Assembly (NCBI GenBank): GCA_949077355.1
Contig: CARUQW010000010.1
Coordinates: 1-20,698 of the forward strand
Reading direction: 5' to 3'
DNA: 20,698 bases
From: an uncultured Clostridia bacterium
GTDB taxonomy: Bacteria > Bacillota > Clostridia > TANB77 > CAG-508
This document shows, piece after piece, positions 1 through 7,512 of this stretch. A program made the translations under genes and the position numbers. Below the pieces are notes generated by a model, which saw only the letters and a program-made list of their open reading frames with translations, searched no databases and was not told where the DNA came from. The stretch's first letter is position 1. Each line of letters begins with the position of its first letter.

Positions 1-704
1 TCCCTCAATTAAATTGATACCTTTTAATATTATGAATGATGAAAACTTAAAAAAGCCTATTTCTAATAAAGAAACTAAAAAGGTTTACCCTCTTACAAAA
101 GAAGAAAGAGTAAAACTTCAAAATATATTAGATAATGAAGAACGTAATCACCCATATCGCAATATAGTAAAATTGGAATGGATAACAGCTATGAGAGTAG
201 GCGAAACATTAGCACGTTCTAAAGATGACATAGATCAAGATATAACTAAACTTCATATTCACAATACCCTTACTAGAGATAAAGAACGGAAATATTATAT
301 TAGGAAAACATACAAAAACCTTTAACAAGCAAACAGGAATTGATGAGGGAGAAAGATATTTTCCTTTATCTTCTGACTTAAAAGAAATTATAGAAGAAGA
401 ATTAGCAAAAACAGAAACCAATACTTACAAATTATTGTTTTGGGACTACGAGAATAACACTTTTATATCTGGAAATGAAATAAATTCATGGCTTGATAGA
501 ATTAACAAGAAATATAAAATTTCTTCAAAAAAATTACATAATCATAGGTTGCGCCATGACCGTATTACACAATGGAAAGAAGCTAAAATGGATATGAAAG
601 CTATACAATATTTAGCAGGTCATGTTGAGGGAAGTTCTGTTACAGATATTTATATAGATGTTTCTCCAGAATTTGTTTTTGATGAATTAAAAAAAGCAGT
701 TTAA
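1..704 (+). CDS. Tyrosine recombinase/phage integrase, 5' end outside window, +1 frameshift at CGG
   Basis: Catalytic domain of a tyrosine recombinase, which cuts and rejoins DNA to insert or excise a mobile element. The reading frame is already open at base 2, so the N-terminal part lies outside the window. The first part carries the first active-site arginine in 'TAMRVGE'. After position 287 the frame changes, and the second part carries the H-x-L-R-H box ('HRLRHDRIT') and the 'LAGH...TDIY' region with the nucleophilic tyrosine. Skipping the C of the in-frame CGG at 287-289 joins the halves as 'RDKEGNIILGKHTKT', a normal integrase sequence. Without that shift translation stops at 325. The gene points at the 3' end of tRNA-Leu, as expected for an element integrated there. 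The family is clear. Whether the gene is active depends on how CGG is decoded. Confidence 0.8.
287..290 (+). other. CGGA +1 frameshift site in integrase
   Basis: Codon GAA is followed by in-frame CGG-A. Reading GGA (Gly) from 288 keeps one open frame to 704 and restores the family sequence. Staying in frame gives a stop at 323-325. Confidence 0.7.
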
Positions 705-710
705 AATCTC

Positions 711-732
711 TACTGCATTACTATTGCATTAC
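711..732 (+). repeat. Imperfect 11-bp tandem repeat between integrase and tRNA-Leu
   Basis: TACTGCATTAC is followed directly by TATTGCATTAC (10 of 11 bases identical). It sits just after the integrase stop and before the tRNA 3' end, where recombinase arm or core sites of an integrated element are often found. No second attachment copy is visible, so the role is inferred. Confidence 0.35.
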
Positions 733-740
733 TTTTATAA

Positions 741-789
741 AAATAAGCCTTGTAAAATACTGATATTTCAGTAATTACAAGGCTTATTT
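741..789 (-). terminator. Long hairpin terminator after tRNA-Leu
   Basis: A perfect 15-bp inverted repeat (AAATAAGCCTTGTAA at 741-755, its complement at 775-789) encloses a smaller nested stem (TACTGA/TCAGTA at 758-763 and 768-773). It starts five bases beyond the encoded CCA of tRNA-Leu. The A/T-rich ends could also stop integrase transcription from the other side. Confidence 0.65.
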
Positions 790-793
790 AATT

Positions 794-877
794 TGGTGCG
801 GTTGAAGGGACTCGAACCCCCACGTCGTTGACACTGGTTCCTAAGACCAGCGCGTCTACCAGTTCCGCCACAACCGC
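794..877 (-). tRNA. tRNA-Leu, anticodon UAG
   Basis: The minus strand folds into a class II tRNA: seven-base acceptor stem GCGGTTG/CAACCGC, discriminator A and encoded CCA (794-796), D arm, anticodon stem CTGGT/ACCAG with loop CTTAGGA (anticodon complement at 841-843), a long variable arm and a TTCGAGT T-loop. It reads CUA and related leucine codons. Its 3' end faces the integrase gene, a common integration target. Confidence 0.95.
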
Positions 878-897
878 ATATTTCATTAACGATATTA

Positions 898-927
898 ATA
901 ATAGCACACTTTTATACTATCTGTCAA
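898..927 (-). promoter_or_regulatory. Promoter of tRNA-Leu
   Basis: Minus strand: TTGACA (922-927), 18-bp spacer, TATTAT (898-903), about 20 bases before the tRNA 5' end. The -35 is a perfect consensus match. Confidence 0.7.
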
Positions 928-933
928 GCAAAT

Positions 934-1123
934 TTATACAAAATATAGAATTAATCCGCCAACCATTGCAAGTAAAAAACCTAAAATTTTTAATCCGCTG
1001 CGTTGCTTCATTTTGATCACCAAACCCAAAAAACCTTTTTGTCAATATACGAGCATCATAAATTAAAACAATTCCGGCTAAAACAAATAATACGCCAATT
1101 AATTTAATTATCACTTGTAACAT
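934..1123 (-). CDS. Small two-helix membrane protein (62 aa), +1 frameshift at CGG
   Basis: ATG at 1123 lies behind an AAGGA box and its own promoter. Residues 1-22 form one hydrophobic segment ('LIGVLFVLAGIVLIYDARIL'), followed by a basic and polar stretch. In the direct frame the protein then loses its character ('NFRFFTCNGWRIN'). If the C of the in-frame CGG at 995-997 is skipped, the rest reads G-L-K followed by 'ILGFLLAMVGGLILYFV' and stops at 934, giving a second clean transmembrane helix and a 62-residue protein. I recognise no family. The two-helix layout suggests a small integral membrane protein of unknown role. It is the last protein gene before tRNA-Leu on this strand. Confidence 0.6.
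994..997 (-). other. CGGA +1 frameshift site in 62-aa membrane protein
   Basis: CAG is followed by in-frame CGG-A. The +1 frame (GGA TTA AAA) restores a second transmembrane helix. The zero frame encodes a polar, cysteine- and tryptophan-containing tail that runs on to 917. Confidence 0.6.
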
Positions 1124-1155
1124 TCTATCAACATCCTTTTTCTTTTTCCTTTTTT

Positions 1156-1184
1156 ATGATACTATTTTTGTCATAAAAAGTCAA
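1156..1184 (-). promoter_or_regulatory. Promoter of 62-aa membrane protein gene
   Basis: Minus strand: TTGACT (1179-1184), 17-bp spacer, TATCAT (1156-1161), about 30 bases before the ATG at 1123. Confidence 0.65.
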
Positions 1185-1189
1185 GAGAA

Positions 1190-1211
1190 TCCCTTATTTT
1201 CTCATAAGGGA
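1190..1211 (-). terminator. Hairpin after recG
   Basis: Eight-base-pair stem TCCCTTAT/ATAAGGGA with a six-base loop, starting two bases past the recG stop. The following minus-strand sequence is only moderately T-rich, and it overlaps the next promoter. Confidence 0.55.
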
Positions 1212-1213
1212 TA

Positions 1214-3256
1214 TTATAGCTCTATTCTTTTCATGAATTTGTCTTTCACTAAATCATTTAGTAAAATATTTTTTTGTTTTTCTAATTTAGGATCTTCTTC
1301 TAAAATTTGCATAGCAATTGCTTGAACCGATTTCAGAATGGGCATATCTTCAAATAAATTAGCAATTTTAAACTCTGGTAAACCATGTTGCATGGTTCCA
1401 AAAAAATCACCTGAACCTCTCAATTCTAAATCCTTTTCTGATATAACAAAACCGTCATTAGTACTACACATTACTTTCATTCTTTCTCTTACTGTTTCGC
1501 CTTTTCCTTCGTATTTTAATATACAATAAGACTGATAATCCCCTCTTCCAACTCTTCCTCGTAACTGATGTAATTGTGCCAAACCAAATCTTTCAGCATT
1601 TTCAATTACCATGATATTACTATTCGGAACATCTACACCAACTTCAATTACTGTAGTAGATATTAAAATATCAATTTTTCCCAACTTAAACCTTTCCATG
1701 ATTTCATCTTTTTGTTTTGGTCTCATCTTACCATGAATATATTCTACTTTATATTGTGGAAACACTTCTTTTTGATAATTTTCATATAGTTCTTCTACTG
1801 ACTTTAAATCTAATTCTTCATTTTCTTCTACTAATGGACAAACAATATAAGCTTGACGACCATCTTTTATTTGTTTCTCAATAAATCCATTCACTCTTTC
1901 TGTCATTTTTTTATTGACAGCAAAAGTTTCAATCTTCTTTCGATTTGGTGGCAATTCATCAATAATAGAAATATCCAAATCTCCATATAAAATCAATGCT
2001 AATGTTCTTGGAATAGGAGTAGCTGTCATTACTAATACATCTGGATTTTTTCCCTTTTCTGCTATTTTTGTTCTTTGCTTTACGCCAAATCGATGTTGTT
2101 CATCTGTTACAACTAATCCCAAATTTTTAAATACTACATTTTCCTCTATGATAGCATGAGTTCCAATCAAAATATCAATTTCTCCATTAGCTAGTCTTTC
2201 TAGCAATTCTTCTTTTTTCTTCTTTGAAATTCCCGAAATTAATAGTTCACATCTTATATCTAATTCTTTTAAGGTCTTTTCAAAATTCTCTAAATGTTGT
2301 GTTGCTAGTATTGCAGTTGGTGCCATAATAGCTGCTTGATAGCCACATTTTACTGCTTTATAAGCGGCACACATAGCTACTACTGTTTTTCCAGACCCAA
2401 CATCCCCTTGTAATAATCGATTCATAGAAGTTTCTGCTTCCATATTACAATCAATTTCTTCTAATACTCTAAGCTGCGCTTTTGTTAATTGAAAAGGAAG
2501 TTTATTAATTACATCTGACATCTTCACATTTTTATCAAATGAAATTCCTTTTTCATCATTTCGATAGCTATTTTTTAATTGTAATAAAGCCAATTGTGTA
2601 GATAATAATTCTTCAAAAACAAATCTTTTTCTAGCAATCTCAAAATCTTTTAACTCTTTTGGAAAGTGAATTTCTTTCGTTGCTTCATTGATTCCCTCCA
2701 AATGATAATTTTCCAATAAATAATCTGGTAACGTTTCTTGTAATTTTCCCTCTATCTCTGCTAGTCCACTCTCCATAATTCTTCTTAAAACATTTTGTGA
2801 TAATTGATATGTTAGAGGATACAGTGGAATAATTTTTCCCGTATTAAAATTTGTTCCCTTATCATCATATACTGGCGAAGTCATAGTAACTTTTCCAAAA
2901 TTATTGGTTATTTTTCCATAAAACTTATACTTTTGTCCAACTTCAAATTTGCTTTTTAAATAGCTTTGATTAAACCATGTAATGGTGCAACTTCCTGTTT
3001 CATCTCTAACTAACAATCGTTGCATTGTTTTGCCTTTTAATCGAACTTCCGAAACTCTTCCACAAGCAATCACTTCAATTAAAACTTCATCACCATTCAC
3101 ACATTCTGCAATTGCTTTTGGTTTACTTCTGTCTTCATATGTTCTTGGATAATAAGTAATCAAATCTTTTAATGTAAATATTCCTAATTTATTTAACAAT
3201 TGAACTCGATTAGGACCAACTCCTTTGATGTATTTTACATCTTTATTTAAATCCAT
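1214..3256 (-). CDS. recG: ATP-dependent DNA helicase RecG
   Basis: RecG remodels stalled replication forks and branched recombination intermediates. The 680-residue length is normal for the family. The N-terminal wedge/OB region starts with 'VGPNRVQLLNKLGI'. It is followed by Walker A 'GDVGSGKT' near residue 285, the DEQH box ('TDEQHRFG'), 'MTATPIPRT' and the arginine-rich motif VI 'QLRGRVGRG'. The ATG at 3256 has a strong AGGAGG box. It is the last gene of the minus-strand run protease-tsaD-phosphoesterase-recG. The frame is uninterrupted and has no in-frame CGG codon. CGG trinucleotides that occur here lie across codon boundaries. Confidence 0.97.
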   Translation of the reverse strand: MDLNKDVKYIKGVGPNRVQLLNKLGIFTLKDLITYYPRTYEDRSKPKAIAECVNGDEVLIEVIACGRVSEVRLKGKTMQRLLVRDETGSCTITWFNQSYLKSKFEVGQKYKFYGKITNNFGKVTMTSPVYDDKGTNFNTGKIIPLYPLTYQLSQNVLRRIMESGLAEIEGKLQETLPDYLLENYHLEGINEATKEIHFPKELKDFEIARKRFVFEELLSTQLALLQLKNSYRNDEKGISFDKNVKMSDVINKLPFQLTKAQLRVLEEIDCNMEAETSMNRLLQGDVGSGKTVVAMCAAYKAVKCGYQAAIMAPTAILATQHLENFEKTLKELDIRCELLISGISKKKKEELLERLANGEIDILIGTHAIIEENVVFKNLGLVVTDEQHRFGVKQRTKIAEKGKNPDVLVMTATPIPRTLALILYGDLDISIIDELPPNRKKIETFAVNKKMTERVNGFIEKQIKDGRQAYIVCPLVEENEELDLKSVEELYENYQKEVFPQYKVEYIHGKMRPKQKDEIMERFKLGKIDILISTTVIEVGVDVPNSNIMVIENAERFGLAQLHQLRGRVGRGDYQSYCILKYEGKGETVRERMKVMCSTNDGFVISEKDLELRGSGDFFGTMQHGLPEFKIANLFEDMPILKSVQAIAMQILEEDPKLEKQKNILLNDLVKDKFMKRIEL

Positions 3257-3267
3257 CTTTTCCTCCT

Positions 3268-3306
3268 AAAAGGGGATTAGAGGGACGTTCCTCTAATCCC
3301 CCTTTT
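3268..3306. repeat. REP-like palindrome with GGACGTTCC centre
   Basis: Twelve-base-pair stem GGGGATTAGAGG (3272-3283) and CCTCTAATCCCC (3290-3301), extended by AAAA/TTTT with one bulge. The centre GGACGTTCC (3283-3291) is shared with the palindrome at 18793. It occupies the gap between the phosphoesterase stop and the recG ribosome binding site. Confidence 0.6.
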
Positions 3307-3318
3307 CTAAATTTCTAC

Positions 3319-4026
3319 TCAAATCTTTAATAATTTAAAGTCTAAACTATCTGCACTTACCAATTTAAAATCAATTCCATAATATGGTCCTTCTACAGCC
3401 TCTTTAATCGATGTACTATGCAAATGCCCATAATAACATTTTTTTATATCATATTTCTTCATGATTTTTACAAATTCACTCATTTCATTGTTTACTAAAT
3501 TACTTTTAATGATAGGTGGATAATGTAGAAATACAATTATTTCTTTTTCTTGTTCTTGCTTTATTTTTGTAGCTTCCTGCAAAGATAATTCTAATCTTGC
3601 TACTTCTCTTTTTAATAATTTTCTATCTTCTCCTTCTTCATTTTGTCCCCAGCCTCGTGTTCCTGCTATAATATAATTTTCATATTCATAGGCAGTATTA
3701 TAAATAAAATCTATATTTTCAAATTTATTTTCTGCTAAAAATTTTCTCATACTTGTTAGTGTTGTCCACCAATAATCATGATTTCCTTTTAATAATAATT
3801 TTTTCCCTGGTAAATTATTTAAATAAGAAAAATCTTCATAGGTGTCTTTTAAATAGGTTGACCACGAAAAATCACCTGGTATTACTACTAGGTCATTTTC
3901 TTTTACTTTCTCGTTCCAATCCTTCCTTATTTTTTCTTCATGACCTTTCCAATTCTCACCAAATATCCCCATCGGCTTATTTTCATGAAAAGATAGATGA
4001 AGGTCTCCTATGGTATAAATTGACAT
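3319..4026 (-). CDS. Calcineurin-like metallophosphoesterase
   Basis: A 235-residue predicted metal-dependent phosphohydrolase. The family motifs appear in order: 'GDLHLS' near residue 7, 'PGDFSW' near 50, 'GNHDYWW' near 80, 'HYPP' near 168 and 'GHLHS' near 200. Together they form the two-metal site of calcineurin-type phosphoesterases. The length and the double-tryptophan GNHD motif match the group of short bacterial phosphohydrolases. The substrate cannot be read from sequence. It starts 18 bases after tsaD and probably shares its transcript. Confidence 0.85.
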   Translation of the reverse strand: MSIYTIGDLHLSFHENKPMGIFGENWKGHEEKIRKDWNEKVKENDLVVIPGDFSWSTYLKDTYEDFSYLNNLPGKKLLLKGNHDYWWTTLTSMRKFLAENKFENIDFIYNTAYEYENYIIAGTRGWGQNEEGEDRKLLKREVARLELSLQEATKIKQEQEKEIIVFLHYPPIIKSNLVNNEMSEFVKIMKKYDIKKCYYGHLHSTSIKEAVEGPYYGIDFKLVSADSLDFKLLKI

Positions 4027-4044
4027 CTATTTTCTCCTTACTTT

Positions 4045-5041
4045 TTATAATTTTAGATTTGGTACTGCATTTAAATTCAATGTACTTCTGTTCCCTGCTA
4101 TATAATTATAATATCCTGCTGAAGCTATCATCGCTGCATTATCTGTACATAATTTTAGGTCTGGCATATAAACTTGAATTCCACTTTTTTCTAATTCTAG
4201 AAATTCTTTTCGAATATAGGAATTACTAGACACTCCTCCTGCTAATGCAATTGCCCTTACTCCCGTTTTCTTGATTGCTTTTTCTACATTTTCCATTAAA
4301 GTTTCAGTTACTGTTTTTTGAAAACTAGCACACAAATCTGCTTTATTAATATCTGGTGTTTTATGATGTAAGTTAATAACTGCTGTTTTGATTCCACTGA
4401 AACTAAAATCTAACGTATCACCTTCAAAATGCGTTTTGGGTAATTCAATATTAGCCTGCCCTTCTTTCGCAAGTTTGTCTACTTTTGGACCTCCTGGATA
4501 GCCAAGACCTACTACCCTAGCTACCTTATCAAATGCTTCTCCTATTGCATCATCTCTGGTCTTTCCCAATACTTCAAACTCTATATAGTTTTTCACATGG
4601 ATAATTTGTGTATTTCCACCTGACATCATAATACATAAAAATGGTGGTTCTAATTTCTGATGTGTTATATAATTTGCTGCAATATGTCCTTGAATATGAT
4701 TCACTCCTACGAATGGAATTTCTTTTGCATATGCTAACGCTTTTGCATAAGAAACACCTACTAATAAGGCTCCCACTAAACCTGGTCCGTAGGTAGGAGT
4801 AATAGCTGTAATATCCTCCCATGTTACTTTTGCCTCTTCTAATGCTTTTTGAGTAACTCTTGAAATAGCCTCAATATGATTTCTAGATGCAATTTCTGGC
4901 ACAACGCCTCCATATTTTTCATGAATTGGTATTTGTGTATCAATAATATTGGAAAGAACCTCTCTACCATTTTTCACAATGGCCACAGAGGTTTCATCAC
5001 AACTTGATTCAATTCCGCATAGTTAATATATCTTTTCTCAT
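4045..5041 (-). CDS. tsaD: tRNA N6-threonylcarbamoyladenosine transferase TsaD, +1 frameshift near start
   Basis: TsaD transfers the threonylcarbamoyl group to A37 of ANN-decoding tRNAs, working with TsaB and TsaE. It is essential in most bacteria. The true start is the ATG at 5041, behind AAGGAGT. In that frame translation reads M-R-K-D-I-L-T-M, then CGG, Asn and a stop. Skipping the C of CGG (5015-5017) gives 'TMGIESSCDETSVAIV', the invariant TsaD N-terminus. The rest matches the family: 'HIQGH' metal ligands, 'SGGNTQ' and 'ALAGGVSSNSYIR'. With the shift the protein is 331 residues, close to the usual 335-345. Starting at the first in-frame ATG after the shift would lose the conserved N-terminal ATP-binding strand. 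It follows the protease gene by 34 bases. Confidence 0.9.
5014..5017 (-). other. CGGA +1 frameshift site in tsaD
   Basis: ATG is followed by in-frame CGG-A at codon 9. The zero frame stops two codons later. The +1 frame gives Gly-Ile-Glu-Ser-Ser-Cys, the TsaD signature. Confidence 0.75.
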
Positions 5042-5075
5042 TTTTACTCCTTCTATTCATTCCCAAGCAACAACT

Positions 5076-5815
5076 CTAAATTCCAAAAATCATTTGTGTT
5101 AAATTCATGATTCCTGTTGCTATCCAACTAATTGGTGGTGCTATCATCAAACTCGCTATTCCTGTTATCCAGATTACTACAAATACGATGTAAAATATTG
5201 TTTCATTGTTTCTAAACCATTGCTTTGCATTATATGGCAAAATGGCATAATAATTTTAGAACCATCTAGTGGTGGTAGTGGTATTAAGTTAAATACGCCT
5301 AATCCAATATTAATCGAAATAGCTGATGATAAAATTAATTTTATCACATTTCCAACTGTTGATAATAAAAATCCTACACTTGCAAATTTAATCAATGCTC
5401 CATAAGCTAATGCTAGTAGAAAAGCTAAAACTATATTCATTAATGGTCCAGCTACTGATACAATTGCCTCTCCTTTTTCCATTGAAATTTTTCTAGTATA
5501 TTGTGTTGGATTAACATGAACTGGTTTTCCCCATCCAAATCCTGCCAATAACAACATTAAAGTCCCGATTGGATCTAAATGATCCAATGGATTTAAGCTT
5601 AGTCTTCCTTCATTTTTTGCTGTATTATCTCCTAATTTATAAGCTGCATATCCATGTGCAAACTCATGAAACGTAATTGCTAGTAATACTCCTGGTATAC
5701 TAACTAATAAAGCAAATAAGGCACCTTGATTTGTAATATATTCTACCACTGTTGATAATACCATAATTGCTATTATGATATATACCATTCTCTTATCAAA
5801 TGAAAAATTAAACAT
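5076..5815 (-). CDS. Site-2-type (M50) membrane metalloprotease with a late -1 frameshift
   Basis: A predicted zinc protease that cuts within membranes. N-terminal hydrophobic segments lead to 'FHEFAHG' near residue 50, the HExxH zinc site. Further transmembrane segments and 'FNLIPLPPLDGSKI' (third ligand region) follow. The direct frame ends at 5177. The C-terminus makes sense only after a change at the A-run 5239-5242 (TTTT on the coding strand): one extra T gives 'MPFLPYNAKQWF', a last transmembrane segment and a stop at 5076. This needs a -1 (or +2) shift and has no CGG, unlike the other shifts here. Promoter at 5851-5879. Heads the protease-tsaD-phosphoesterase-recG run. Confidence 0.8.
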
Positions 5816-5837
5816 ATATCTTCTCCTTTGTATCCCC

Positions 5838-5885
5838 TTTATTTTTGTATATTATATAGCAAAAACTGGTAAAAGTAAAGTTTTG
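5838..5885 (-). repeat. 48-bp direct repeat, copy 1 (carries protease promoter)
   Basis: Exactly identical over 48 bases to 11900-11947, in the same orientation. It contains a full promoter on the minus strand and the start of the leader. Weaker similarity continues beyond the promoter's upstream edge. Confidence 0.85.
5851..5879 (-). promoter_or_regulatory. Promoter of protease-tsaD operon
   Basis: Minus strand: TTTACT (5874-5879), 17-bp spacer, TATAAT (5851-5856), about 35 bases before the ATG at 5815. Identical to the lysS promoter. Confidence 0.75.
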
Positions 5886-5909
5886 CCTAAAAACTTTTAT
5901 CAATTCGTC

Positions 5910-5938
5910 TTGTCTTTATGTAAAATATATGGTAAAAT
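5910..5938 (+). promoter_or_regulatory. Promoter of prolyl-tRNA synthetase gene
   Basis: TTGTCT (5910-5915), 17-bp spacer, TAAAAT (5933-5938), about 44 bases before the start codon. The leader is too short for a T-box. Confidence 0.65.
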
Positions 5939-5981
5939 ATGGCTGTTAACACATAAACTTCACATAGAAGGAGGTATCATT

Positions 5982-7289
5982 ATGAGATTATCAAGAGGAT
6001 GTTTTTCAACCATGCGGGAAAGGATTTCTGATGGAACACTTGCCCAACAAATTTTAATGCAAAGTGGTCAGCTAAAACAATATGCAAGCGGAATTTATGG
6101 TAAAAATAATTTCCTAGTAAAAGCACAGACTAATATTGAGAACATCATTCGGGAAATTCTTGAATCGTATGACTGTATAGAGGTTGAATTTCCACTTCTT
6201 CAGCCAAAATCCATTTGGGATTCTTCTGGAAGATTTGATAGCTATCACGCTTCTGGTCAGATGTTTCATTGTGATATGCCTAATGGAACATTTTGCATGG
6301 CTCCTACTGCTGAAGAGGCTGCTATCGAATTTGTTCGAGACAAACTGAAGTCCTATCGGGATCTGCCAATTAATCTTTATCAAATTGGCTCCAAATTTCG
6401 GAATGAATTACGTTCCAGAGGCGGTTTGCTTAGGAGCAAAGAATTTATCATGATGGATGCATACAGTTTCCACGCTTCACAGGAATCTTTACAAGAAGAA
6501 TATGACAGAATGCGTTCTGCTTACTTAGAAATATTTTCACAACTTGGTTTAAAAGTTGTTCCTGTTAAGGCTTTGAATGGCGACATGGGTGGAAATTACT
6601 CAGAAGAATTCATGTATATTTCAAATTCTGGAGAAGATACCATGTTAGTAAACGATGATTTTTCCATGGCTTTTAATACCGAATTATTACAAATGGAAAA
6701 TGCCACGGAATATCTCAAGAACACCTATGGAATTAATACAAATCTAAACGAATTCCATATTGAAAGATGTATTGAACTTGGTCATATTTTCCAGTTAGGA
6801 CAAAGGTATTCAAAGTCCATGCATTCCTATTTCACGAACAGCAAAAATGAAAAAATCCCTCACTTTATGGGATGTTATGGTATCGGCATTAGTCGGCTTT
6901 TAGCTGCTATTTGTGAAACCAATTGTGATAGTGATGGTATTATTTGGCCAGAATCTATTGTACCTTATACTACTTATATTGTTTACACAGACAATCGGCA
7001 AACAGTCGCAAATGAGCTTTATGATGAATTGCTTCATCATGGTGTTAAGGTTGTTATTGATGACCGTCCTAATCTATCATTTGGAGCTAAGCTAAAAGAT
7101 GCTAAACTTTTTGGCTTTCCGTATATTGTTATCATTGGTAACAATTATCAAGATAACCTCATTTTTGAGGTAGAGATTAGTCAATTTCCTGGAAAACTGT
7201 ATCCCATGATGTCAGAAGAATTAAAAGTTCTCGAAAAATCCTTGGGAATACTTAAAAACTCTCAAAAAATAATGATGCAAAGGAAATAA
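5982..7289 (+). CDS. proS: Prolyl-tRNA synthetase-like protein lacking the editing insert
   Basis: Class II aminoacyl-tRNA synthetase that would join proline to tRNA-Pro. The start is the ATG after GGAGG at 5971-5975, giving 435 residues. Motif 2 is 'FRNELRSRGGLLRSKEF' near residue 139, followed by 'MMDAYSFH'. 'GHIFQLGQRYS' lies near 267, motif 3 'GCYGIGISRLLAA' near 297 and a C-terminal anticodon-binding domain after 325. The usual bacterial enzyme has about 565 residues with an editing insert between motifs 2 and 3, which is missing here. Codon use is unlike the neighbours: CAG, CTG, GGC, TCC and six CGG arginine codons (residues 12, 57, 126, 140, 305, 339), some at conserved arginines. This points to recent transfer. 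It could be a housekeeping duplicate or an inhibitor-resistant paralogue. Confidence 0.85.
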   Translation: MRLSRGCFSTMRERISDGTLAQQILMQSGQLKQYASGIYGKNNFLVKAQTNIENIIREILESYDCIEVEFPLLQPKSIWDSSGRFDSYHASGQMFHCDMPNGTFCMAPTAEEAAIEFVRDKLKSYRDLPINLYQIGSKFRNELRSRGGLLRSKEFIMMDAYSFHASQESLQEEYDRMRSAYLEIFSQLGLKVVPVKALNGDMGGNYSEEFMYISNSGEDTMLVNDDFSMAFNTELLQMENATEYLKNTYGINTNLNEFHIERCIELGHIFQLGQRYSKSMHSYFTNSKNEKIPHFMGCYGIGISRLLAAICETNCDSDGIIWPESIVPYTTYIVYTDNRQTVANELYDELLHHGVKVVIDDRPNLSFGAKLKDAKLFGFPYIVIIGNNYQDNLIFEVEISQFPGKLYPMMSEELKVLEKSLGILKNSQKIMMQRK

Positions 7290-7320
7290 CTTTATTTTGT
7301 CATTTCCTAAAAACCAACTT

Positions 7321-7360
7321 TCCCCAGTCACGTTATTTTGTGACTGGGGATTTCTTTTCA
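7321..7360 (+). terminator. Terminator after prolyl-tRNA synthetase gene
   Basis: Perfect 11-bp stem TCCCCAGTCAC (7321-7331) and GTGACTGGGGA (7340-7350), followed by TTTCTTTT. It is copied with one loop change at 7871-7900. Confidence 0.9.
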
Positions 7361-7389
7361 TTTCTATAAAAGAAAAATTAAAAAAACGC

Positions 7390-7418
7390 TTGTCTTATTT
7401 ATGTAAATGTGATATGAT
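7390..7418 (+). promoter_or_regulatory. Promoter of gene at 7513
   Basis: TTGTCT (7390-7395), 17-bp spacer, TATGAT (7413-7418). The -35 and the first spacer bases resemble the promoter at 5910, in line with a duplicated cassette. The implied leader is about 88 bases. Confidence 0.65.
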
Positions 7419-7442
7419 GAATTCATAATTTTTTGTAACTTT

Positions 7443-7512
7443 AGCTCTCTTTGTTTTTTAGAGAGTGTGTCGCACCAGTAATGGTGCTCTCCTAGAAAAA
7501 GGAGGTATTAAA
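7443..7512 (+). promoter_or_regulatory. Structured leader with a hairpin over the ribosome binding site
   Basis: Three adjacent hairpins are visible. The first has stem CTCTCT/AGAGAG. The second is GCACCA-GTAA-TGGTGC (7472-7487), with a GNRA-type tetraloop. In the third, CTCCT pairs with AGGAG of the ribosome binding site (7490-7505). The second hairpin recurs 75 bases downstream as CATCA-GTAA-TGATG, with a compensatory C:G to T:A pair change. This suggests that RNA structure, perhaps controlling ribosome access, has been under selection. No known riboswitch class is recognised. Confidence 0.45.

Noticed and set aside
5820..5981. T-box riboswitch before the prolyl-tRNA synthetase gene
   Set aside because: The leader from the likely start site is only about 40 bases, with no T-box sequence or terminator. 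The lysS leader is equally short.
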